A stretch of 64,000 bases of DNA from Stieleria bergensis (GTDB lineage: Bacteria; Planctomycetota; Planctomycetia; Pirellulales; Pirellulaceae), in NCBI GenBank assembly GCA_007745635.1, contig CP036272.1, forward strand, positions 3,834,866-3,898,865. Reading direction: 5' to 3'. The number at the start of each line of letters is the position of its first letter. The first letter of the stretch is position 1. Below are positions 54,624 through 64,000 of this stretch, one piece after another. The notes under the pieces are model-generated. The model had not been told where the DNA came from. It did no database searches and saw nothing but the letters and a program-made list of their open reading frames with translations. Both the position numbers and the translations under genes were made by a program.

Positions 54624-57419
54624 ATGGCCCGGCCCCAACAGGCATTTGCATCGGCGCTTCGGTTTACGTGCGGTTTTCGCTGGCTTTTTGCCTGCCTTAC
54701 GGTAGCGACTTGCTGGTGCCCAACCAGCCACGCGGCTGAATCGTATTCTGAAATCGAAGCCGCTTACCGAGCTGGCGACCTGACCAAAGCCGGCGAAGTC
54801 TCGGCAGCAGAGGTCGAGCGAGGTGTTTGGAATCGGCGCTGGTCGGAACTTTTGATCCGCATTCAGCTTGATCAAGGCCACTACGTAGAATCGCTGACCA
54901 CCTACGAAAAGGCGATCGACCGCTATCCCACCAGTCTTCCGCTGCGAGCTCTTGGCATTGAAGTCGCCAACTTTAACGCCAAGCCCGATCTGGCCGCTAA
55001 GAATGTGGCCTTTATCGAGAACTACTTGAACACAGGCCAGTTGCGTTACGCCACATCGGACACACTGGTCTCTGCGGGACGATTCTTTAGCAAGAACGGC
55101 ATTGACGCTCGGATCGTGCTCAAGAGCTTCTACGATCGCGTCTTGGAAACCAACCCCACGCACCTGGAAGCCCTGGTCGCGACCGCACAACTGGCCGTCG
55201 AGAAAGGTGACTTCAAAGTGGCCGCCGAGACGGTTGCCAAGGCAAATCGCCTGGACGTTGAAGACGCTCGCCTGCAGCACCTGTTGGCGTTGGCTCTTCG
55301 CGGCACGGACGCATCAGCAGCATCCAAGGCCTTGATCGCAGCCAGATCCATGAATCCCAGCTACATCCCAGCGATGGTCACTGAAGCTGAAATTGCGATC
55401 GATCGCGAGGCCTATCAAGACGCTCAAAAGATCGTCCAACAGATCCTTGAAATCAATGCCAACGCCCCTCGCGCTCACGCCTTACTCGCGGTCTTGTCCC
55501 ACTTAAATGGCGACTATGCAGCGGAGGAACAGCATCGCAAGCAGGCCCTGGAACACTGGCCGACCAATCCTGAGGTCGATCATCTGATTGGTCGCAAACT
55601 GTCGGACAAATACCGTTTCAAAGAAGGTGCCGAATACCAGCGTAAAGCGCTGACCTTCGATCCCAAGCATCTGCCAGCAACCTTTCAGCTCGCCCAAGAT
55701 TTGTTGCGACTGGGTGACGAAGAGGTGGGCTGGGCGCTGGCCGAACAGGTCAACGAAGCGGACCCGTACAACGTGGTCGCCTACAACTTGATGACGCTGC
55801 GAGACAGCACCGACGGCTTCATCACCATTCCCATCGAATTTGATCCCAGCGGCGCCAACGCAATGATTTTGTTGCGCATGGATCCCTTGGAATACAAAGT
55901 CTACGGGGCCGCGGCAAAAGCATTGCTACACAATGCGGCCGAACATCTTTGCCAAAAGTACGACGTGGTTTTGAAGAAGCCCGTTTTGGTGGAGATCTTC
56001 CCCAAGCAATCTCAGTTTGCCATTCGGACCTTTGGGCTTCCTGGCGGAGCCGGATTTCTAGGCGTTTGCTTTGGCAACGTGGTCACAGCCAACAGCCCCG
56101 CCTCACAACTGGAGACTCCCTCGAACTGGAAAGCCGTTTTGTGGCACGAGTTCTGCCACGTTGTGACGCTGAACAAGAGCCGCAACCGCATGCCTCGCTG
56201 GCTAAGCGAAGGCATTTCGGTCTACGAGGAAACGCAGCGTGACGCTCGTTGGGGACAGGCGATGAATGTCCGTTACCGAGCAATGTTACTCGGCGACGAC
56301 TTCACTCCGCTGAGTCAACTCAGCGGAGCCTTCCTGAATCCGCCTTCCGGACTACACCTACAGTTTGCTTACTTTGAGTCCTCTTTAGCGGTCCGATTTC
56401 TGATCGAACAGCATGGCATTGAAAAGCTACTGAAGGTTCTGGAAAGTCTTGGCGACGGCCAAGCGATCAATGCAGCACTGACAGAACACATCGGCCCTTT
56501 AGAGCGACTGGATGGGCAGTTCACCGAATACGCCAAGACCTTGGCAATGGACTTTGGCAACACGCTGGACTTCGCTGAACCTCCTCGACCGTCCCCGTTT
56601 GATTCGCCGGAACAAATCAAGGAAAATCAGAAGCAATGGGCCCAGCAGAACCCGGACAATTATTTTGCTGCGATCGCATTGACCGATCGTGACATCGCTG
56701 ACAAACAGTGGCAAGCTGCCATCGATCGCTTGACGACCTTGCAAAACGCTGGCATTGCTAACGGAGCCTGCGGCGTGCTGAAGCGTATATCAGGCTGCTA
56801 CCGTGAACTGCAACAGACGGACAACGAATTAGCCGCTCTAAAGTCTTGGTGCGATCAATCGTCTGATGCGTTGGACGCCTTACAACGCTTGATTGAACTT
56901 CATCAGCAACAACAAGACTGGCAAGAGGTCATCGATCGCGCAAATCAAGCGTTGGCGATTCAGCCCTTTCGAAAACAATTGCAGAAAGACCTGATCGCTG
57001 CCTGTCGGGAACGGGGACAAATGCATCAAGCCATCGACGCTCTGAACTCCTTGACTGGACTAGAACCCGTCGACCCCGCCGGCCTGCATTTCCAACTCGC
57101 CCAGGCCTATCAGTCAGACAAGCAATTCGAACAAGCACAGAATCAGCTGATCACGGCACTGCTGATCGCGCCACGTTATCGCGATGCCCACTTGATGTTG
57201 CTGAAAACTCAGAAAGCGATTGCCACGGCAAAGGCCGAGGCTAAGAAAAAGGCCGAGGCAGAAAAAGCAGCCAAAGCGGCCGAGGCTGAAAAAGCGGCTC
57301 AGGCAGCTGAAGAGGTCTCTGAGAAGGACAAACCATCCGACAGCGAACGCTCTGACGACCAAACACAAGCCAGCGAAGACTCTCCACCTTCATCCGAACC
57401 GCAGGTCAAGGACGAATGA
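54624..57419 (+). CDS. Exported TPR protein with peptidase-MA-like zinc domain
   Basis: About 931 residues from the ATG at 54624 (open to 54537), which starts a signal sequence (RWLFACLTVATCWCPTSHAA). TPR-type helical repeats fill the first 400 residues (for example THLEALVATAQLAVEKGDFK, NAPRAHALLAVLSHLNGDYA). The zinc motif VLWHEFCHVV has H508, E509 and H512, followed by MPRWLSEGISVYEE, the peptidase-MA/gluzincin layout with a downstream Glu ligand. More TPR repeats follow (GLHFQLAQAYQSDKQFEQAQ), then a Lys/Glu/Ala-rich tail of about 70 residues. It overlaps the DUF4159 gene by four bases. Proteolysis is inferred from the motif. Confidence 0.82.
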   Translation: MARPQQAFASALRFTCGFRWLFACLTVATCWCPTSHAAESYSEIEAAYRAGDLTKAGEVSAAEVERGVWNRRWSELLIRIQLDQGHYVESLTTYEKAIDRYPTSLPLRALGIEVANFNAKPDLAAKNVAFIENYLNTGQLRYATSDTLVSAGRFFSKNGIDARIVLKSFYDRVLETNPTHLEALVATAQLAVEKGDFKVAAETVAKANRLDVEDARLQHLLALALRGTDASAASKALIAARSMNPSYIPAMVTEAEIAIDREAYQDAQKIVQQILEINANAPRAHALLAVLSHLNGDYAAEEQHRKQALEHWPTNPEVDHLIGRKLSDKYRFKEGAEYQRKALTFDPKHLPATFQLAQDLLRLGDEEVGWALAEQVNEADPYNVVAYNLMTLRDSTDGFITIPIEFDPSGANAMILLRMDPLEYKVYGAAAKALLHNAAEHLCQKYDVVLKKPVLVEIFPKQSQFAIRTFGLPGGAGFLGVCFGNVVTANSPASQLETPSNWKAVLWHEFCHVVTLNKSRNRMPRWLSEGISVYEETQRDARWGQAMNVRYRAMLLGDDFTPLSQLSGAFLNPPSGLHLQFAYFESSLAVRFLIEQHGIEKLLKVLESLGDGQAINAALTEHIGPLERLDGQFTEYAKTLAMDFGNTLDFAEPPRPSPFDSPEQIKENQKQWAQQNPDNYFAAIALTDRDIADKQWQAAIDRLTTLQNAGIANGACGVLKRISGCYRELQQTDNELAALKSWCDQSSDALDALQRLIELHQQQQDWQEVIDRANQALAIQPFRKQLQKDLIAACRERGQMHQAIDALNSLTGLEPVDPAGLHFQLAQAYQSDKQFEQAQNQLITALLIAPRYRDAHLMLLKTQKAIATAKAEAKKKAEAEKAAKAAEAEKAAQAAEEVSEKDKPSDSERSDDQTQASEDSPPSSEPQVKDE

Positions 57420-58237
57420 ATCGAAAACGAATCCTGATTGCAGCGACTGCATTGCTGGCGACGATCGGCGTGTCCACGTGGACGTTAGCTCAGCGTGGAC
57501 GCTGGCGCTCGATCCAACAAGACCGACGCGGTGTGCCGAGCTGGGAAATTGATGAACGTTTTCCGGGTGACTACTTCACCTTCGCTCGCGTTGAATATGA
57601 TTCGTACCGTCGCGGTGGTGGTGGTTGCTACACAGATTACCCTGACAGCGATCTGAACTTTTCCCTGCGTCTGCATCAGCTGACCACCATCAAAGTCAAT
57701 CCGGATCCGGTTGTGGTTCGTTTGACGGACGACACGTTGCGCGACTATCCCTTTCTCTACTTGATCGAACCCGGTGGCCTGTACTTTAGCGATGACGAAG
57801 TGGTTGCCTTGCGGGAGTACTGTCTTAGCGGCGGCTTTTTAATGGTCGATGACTTTTGGGGCGACAGCGAGTACCAGAATCTGGCCGAGGAACTCAAACG
57901 GGTGTTCCCAGACCGTGAACCATTTGAAGTGCCGCTTGAACACGAGATCTTCCACAACGTCTATGACCTAAAAGAGAAACCTCAAATCCCAGCGATCGGC
58001 GTTGCGGCTCAGGGTTACACGTATGAGCCATCACGAGACGGCTCGGACACTTCCACGCCCTATTACAAAGCCATTGTCGACGACGAAGGCCGCATCATGG
58101 TCTTTATCTGTCACAACACTGACCTTGGTGATGGCTGGGAGCGAGAAGGGGACAACGTTGACTACTTCCGCGAGTACTCCATCAAGAAAGCCTATCCGAT
58201 GGGCATCAACATCGTGACCTATGCGATGACTCACTGA
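57416..58237 (+). CDS. DUF4159 domain protein
   Basis: 273 residues with a signal peptide or anchor (RILIAATALLATIGVSTWTL). The DUF4159 body is recognised from DYFTFARVEYDSYRRGGGGC, LTDDTLRDYPFLYLIEPGGL, LREYCLSGGFLMVDDFWGD and a late VFICHNTDLGDGWEREGDN. This domain is commonly encoded with MoxR/BatA genes and has an alpha/beta fold related to glutamine-amidotransferase-like proteins; no reaction is known. Start overlaps the preceding stop (ATGA). It supports the idea that this pair belongs to the same system as the divergent Bat-like operon. Confidence 0.86.
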   Translation: MNRKRILIAATALLATIGVSTWTLAQRGRWRSIQQDRRGVPSWEIDERFPGDYFTFARVEYDSYRRGGGGCYTDYPDSDLNFSLRLHQLTTIKVNPDPVVVRLTDDTLRDYPFLYLIEPGGLYFSDDEVVALREYCLSGGFLMVDDFWGDSEYQNLAEELKRVFPDREPFEVPLEHEIFHNVYDLKEKPQIPAIGVAAQGYTYEPSRDGSDTSTPYYKAIVDDEGRIMVFICHNTDLGDGWEREGDNVDYFREYSIKKAYPMGINIVTYAMTH

Positions 58238-58483
58238 ACGTCACCCGACGAAAGCCACCGCTGGTCAAATCCGTCGGGTGCCGTGCTTGCACTGGGTGGG
58301 AAAACATCCCTCCGGGTATTTTGTTCACCGGCCCCGTTCTGCCGTGCATTCACGCTCTGGCACCAAGGGGGTTTGCCCTCAATTCATGGGTCGCTGAATC
58401 GCGAGGGGGAACGATAAGCAAAGGTTTAGGCATATCGCCCAGGTAAGCCTTGTTCCGTTCTCCTTTGATCCCCCACGACTCCT

Positions 58484-58972
58484 ATGACCGATCCTCAGTC
58501 CAACATTCGCGCCATCGGAATTGCCGCTGAAGCCAACCAATTCCTGACCTTCAATCTAGCAGGCGAGGAATTCGGGATCGACATCCTGCGAGTTCAAGAG
58601 ATTAAAGGCATCACCAAAATCAAACCGCTTCCAAACCTGCCAGCACACATCAAAGGACTGCTCAACCTGCGTGGCAAAGTCATTCCCATCGTCGACATGC
58701 GAACCAAGTTCTCACTGCCGAACCGCGATTACGATCGCTTCAGCGTGATCATCGTTGTGGTGATTGATGAACATCCGGTGGGTCTAGCGGTGGACGCGGT
58801 CAGTGAAGTTCTGGATTTCGCGTCCGAACAAATTGAACCGGCACCTCGCATCGCCGGGGCCGACACCGCCTTTATGGACGGGATCGCGAAAACCGATGAA
58901 CGCATGATCACGCTGCTGAACTTAGACCAACTGATTGCCACCGAGGTGCTTCAATTGAACGTCGCATCATGA
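58484..58972 (+). CDS. cheW: CheW-like chemotaxis coupling protein
   Basis: 162 residues, soluble. CheW fold landmarks: QFLTFNLAGEEFGIDILRVQ, EIKGITKIKPLPNLPAHIKG, LLNLRGKVIPIVDMRTKFSL and VGLAVDAVSEVLDFASEQIE. It couples chemoreceptors to the kinase CheA. It stands 64 bp upstream of a soluble receptor-like protein on the same strand, so the two likely work together; no cheA is in the window. The 246 bp before it hold only a GTGCCGTGCTTGCAC motif also seen at 34735. Confidence 0.94.
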   Translation: MTDPQSNIRAIGIAAEANQFLTFNLAGEEFGIDILRVQEIKGITKIKPLPNLPAHIKGLLNLRGKVIPIVDMRTKFSLPNRDYDRFSVIIVVVIDEHPVGLAVDAVSEVLDFASEQIEPAPRIAGADTAFMDGIAKTDERMITLLNLDQLIATEVLQLNVAS

Positions 58973-59036
58973 TCACGCTGTCAACGCAAGACACCTACGA
59001 TCATTTTGCCTAGGAATCGGACGCCACAGTACCATT

Positions 59037-59927
59037 ATGACTGAAACCACGCTCTCGCCACGGACCGACCACGAACAACTCTCCATGGAGGTTGCCGCCT
59101 GCCTTCCGGTGGTTGAAATGCTTTGCCAGCAACTTGAAGGGATCGCCACCGAAGTAGAAGACAAAGTCGTCTCTGCCTGCGGTAGCCTGAGCAGCGTTGT
59201 CCAGCGGACCGAAGACATTGTCGGCACCGCCGCCAAGTGCATCGAAGGCGACGAAAGCGAGATGGGCAGCGAGGCTTTGATCGGAGCGACTCGCAGCGTG
59301 CTAACCAGTTTGCTGACCGTCACACGCAGCCTTGGCGAAGTCAGCAAAATCTCCGACGCGGCCAAGCTTGTGGCGCTCAATGGACGCATCGAAGCGGCTC
59401 GCGCTGGCGAACAAGGCAAAGCCTTCTCGGTCGTCGCCCGTGAAACCGGTTCGCTAGCGGACAAAGCCAAACAAACCAGTCAAGTGGTCAACGACACCGT
59501 CATTGAGCTCGAAACCATTCTGCAAGCTTGGGCGCCCAAAACGGACCAGCGAGGGTCTCAGTCTTCGCGATGTATCCAATTGGTCGAAGAAATCCTGCAA
59601 CACTTAGACCATCACGCGCATTCCTTGAACGACTGTATCGATGGACTGGGAAAAGCCAACGAGCTGGTCACCCAAGAGATCACCAACGTGATCATCACCA
59701 TGCAATTCCAAGATGCGATCAATCAACGCATCACATTGGTTGCCAACACGCTTTCTGAAATCTGCGTGCAACTGCAACCACTGGCGATCTCACCCGACCC
59801 GGAAACCACTCGGCAACGAACACAGGCTTGGCAGGAAAAGTTCCACCACAACACCACCATGAACGCCGAACGCGATCTGGACGGCGACCTGCTAGATGAC
59901 GACGGCGGTGACGTGGAATTGTTCTAG
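59037..59927 (+). CDS. Soluble MCP-signalling-domain protein with CheZ-like C-terminal half
   Basis: 296 residues without membrane helix or HAMP domain. Residues about 95-165 form the receptor hairpin tip: ISDAAKLVALNGRIEAARAG (106-124) and EQGKAFSVVARETGSLADKA. Residues 175-250 are a second helical hairpin containing MQFQDAINQRI (222-232); in CheZ the phosphatase site is FQDLTGQ with Asp and Gln four residues apart, and here D226 and Q230 have that spacing. After a linker the protein ends DLDGDLLDDDGGDVELF, similar in kind to the CheY-binding tail of CheZ. It may combine receptor-type signalling with CheY dephosphorylation; this is inference. Partner: the cheW gene just upstream. Confidence 0.75.
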   Translation: MTETTLSPRTDHEQLSMEVAACLPVVEMLCQQLEGIATEVEDKVVSACGSLSSVVQRTEDIVGTAAKCIEGDESEMGSEALIGATRSVLTSLLTVTRSLGEVSKISDAAKLVALNGRIEAARAGEQGKAFSVVARETGSLADKAKQTSQVVNDTVIELETILQAWAPKTDQRGSQSSRCIQLVEEILQHLDHHAHSLNDCIDGLGKANELVTQEITNVIITMQFQDAINQRITLVANTLSEICVQLQPLAISPDPETTRQRTQAWQEKFHHNTTMNAERDLDGDLLDDDGGDVELF

Positions 59928-59933
59928 CTGCCG

Positions 59934-60608
59934 TTACAGCTGTCGCAGCTTGACGTCTTTGTAATGCACTTCAAGCGGTGGGCCGCTGTGCACCTGTAGG
60001 GCGATCACGCCCGTTCTTTCAATCGCGTCGTCCGGCTCGGTGTAATCAACCGTTTTGACGTCGTTCAGGTAGATCTCGATCTTGGCCCCCTTGGCAACGA
60101 CACGCAGCGTATTCCATTGTCCCTTCTTCAACGCTTTGAGCGCTATCTCGGGGGAATGCGACAAGAACTTGCGCCGACGTGATTCGTCATACAGCGCCCC
60201 CCAGCAAGGGCCTTGGCCAGTGAAACCAATATCGGCTTGATAGCCGATCACCTCAGTATCGTTGGGAATCCGCCGTGTGCGAAACTGCACCCCCGCGTTA
60301 TTGCCCTTGCCGACCAGTTTGGCTTTCACAGTCAGCTCAAAATCGCCGTACGTTTGATTCGTGCACAGGAACTGATTGTGTGGAATGCGTTCGGAAGCGC
60401 TGCCAGCGATGATCGATCCCTGTTCGACGCGGAACCACTTCTGGTCTCCGTTCCAGCCGTCGAGGGTCTGCCCGTCAAACAAGTTCACCCATTTGCCGGC
60501 ATCCTCTGCATCGCTGACCGCCGGAAACGCCCCCGCCAACAGGATTCCGGCGATGAGGACGGTCAATCGACCGACGGAAACACGGAAAGACGGCAAAAAA
60601 ACCTGCAT
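59934..60608 (-). CDS. Secreted DUF1080 (3-keto-disaccharide hydrolase-like) protein
   Basis: 224 residues from the ATG at 60608, preceded by GGAG; the frame is open to 60812. Signal peptide RLTVLIAGILLAGAFPAVSD. The concanavalin-like DUF1080 fold is shown by WVNLFDGQTLDGWNGDQKWF, the middle DFELTVKAKLVGKGNNAGVQ and the end RTGVIALQVHSGPPLEVHYK. Very common as secreted proteins in planctomycetes; some members act on 3-keto sugars. Activity here is not provable. It lies six bases tail-to-tail with the MCP-type gene and is divergent from ilvD. Confidence 0.88.
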   Translation of the reverse strand: MQVFLPSFRVSVGRLTVLIAGILLAGAFPAVSDAEDAGKWVNLFDGQTLDGWNGDQKWFRVEQGSIIAGSASERIPHNQFLCTNQTYGDFELTVKAKLVGKGNNAGVQFRTRRIPNDTEVIGYQADIGFTGQGPCWGALYDESRRRKFLSHSPEIALKALKKGQWNTLRVVAKGAKIEIYLNDVKTVDYTEPDDAIERTGVIALQVHSGPPLEVHYKDVKLRQL

Positions 60609-60811
60609 GATGGATTCTCCGAGGCAGCAGAAGGCAAAAAAAATGAATGAACCCGCCGCTGTCTGAGCGGGTCCAGCCGGAGGCGGATTGTCGATTCGCC
60701 CGCGATCATCATAATACGTCTTTTGGAAACGTGCACGATGTCGCAGAATCACCTGCCTGCTGCCGTGCAAGACGACGATCCAGCCATTCCCCTCCCAACA
60801 TTGCCCGAACA

Positions 60812-63740
<2,929 letters not shown>

Positions 63741-63750
63741 CATCTAACAC

Positions 63751-63902
63751 AGCCGCTCCCGCTTGCTGGCGCGTCGGACGGTGTGTGGTGGTGGCGCGAT
63801 GATGAATGGGACGATTGGCAAGGCGGCGGTATTGATGGTCTCAATGCCGGCCGGGGAGGGCTTTGTTGTCACTGCTGGCAGTTGGCGTTGCCAACCGCTT
63901 CA
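63751..63902. repeat. REP-type repeat between the IS110 element and the second intron
   Basis: Right half of the unit split by the IS: CTCCCGCTTGCTGGCGCG hairpin, CGTCGGACGGTGTGTGG, ATGAATGGGACGATTGGCAA, then CCGGCCGGGGAGGG and GGCGTTGCCAACCGCTTCA. It is the reverse complement of 34586-34720 and of 36160-36290 with scattered differences. Confidence 0.85.
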
Positions 63903-64000
63903 GTCACGGTAGGAACGGCCGTTTCCGGCCGCCCCCCGCACAGATCCGTACTTGAGTGTTGTCTCATACGGCTCCTGCCTTGATTCGGGCGCGAAATCGT
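63903..64000 (-). mobile_element. Second group II intron, 3' end only (runs off the window)
   Basis: The reverse complement matches 34488-34585 without a difference that I can see, including domains V and VI and the end of the maturase. The junction with the REP (TGAAGCGGTTGGC) is at the same point as in the first copy. The rest lies beyond 64000. Confidence 0.9.
63964..64000 (-). CDS. ltrA: Group II intron maturase, C-terminal fragment (copy 2, cut by window end)
   Basis: On the minus strand the last codons read FRARIKAGAV followed by TGA, identical to the end of the maturase at 33031-34524. Whether this copy is full length cannot be told from the window. Confidence 0.8.
   Translation of the reverse strand, partial: RFRARIKAGAV

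Overview
The window looks like a piece of a planctomycete chromosome, probably Pirellulaceae (Rhodopirellula-like). The basis is gene content: a MoxR/DUF58/BatA-type operon with very long envelope proteins, a DUF4159 gene, tandem clpP genes, PEP-CTERM proteins, DUF1080 and DUF11 proteins, a PqqD/M50/HlyD fusion, long low-complexity proteins and many palindromic intergenic repeats. This assignment is inference; the window has no rRNA or tRNA that I can recognise.

Layout. 1-3491 (+): the end of a phosphate-uptake operon, pstC (cut by the window edge)-pstA-pstB-phoU. 3581-11024 (-): a four-gene export operon, TolC-type outer-membrane protein, two HlyD-type adaptors and a membrane PqqD/M50-protease/HlyD fusion, with no ABC or RND pump. 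11523-21356: single genes (GGDEF plus degenerate HD-GYP regulator, UvrC-like nuclease, deoC, a small coiled-coil protein, a flavoprotein oxidase, a GT4 glycosyltransferase, a terpene-cyclase-fold repeat protein). 21357-22600 is a repeat field (two MITE-like copies and a 14-bp minisatellite), followed by two clpP genes (-). 24572-28587 (+) holds two copies of an unusual two-gene cassette, a 110-residue secreted protein followed by a PEP-CTERM protein; each cassette is followed by a copy of one dispersed repeat. 29343-32462 is a large DUF11 lipoprotein.

32480-36335 is a REP-type repeat cluster carrying a complete group II intron with its maturase, plus a permease-like gene. Then come eno (-), ribE and rsmA (+), and a secreted metallopeptidase. 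40922-53864 (-) is a seven-gene Bat-like operon (MoxR ATPase, DUF58, BatA-type, VWA membrane protein, DUF4175-like, two Gln-rich proteins). A TPR/peptidase-MA protein and DUF4159 (54624-58237, +) are transcribed away from it and probably belong to the same functional group. CheW and a soluble MCP-signalling protein with a CheZ-like C-terminal half follow, then a DUF1080 protein (-), ilvD (+), an IS110-family element inserted in another REP unit, and, at the right edge, the 3' end of a second group II intron in the opposite orientation.

The items I consider most worth a second look are the duplicated small-protein/PEP-CTERM cassette, the MCP/CheZ-like hybrid, the pump-less M50/HlyD/TolC operon, and the REP units that have captured both an IS110 element (with a possible bridge RNA) and two group II intron copies. 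All domain calls come from reading motifs by eye; no database search was run.
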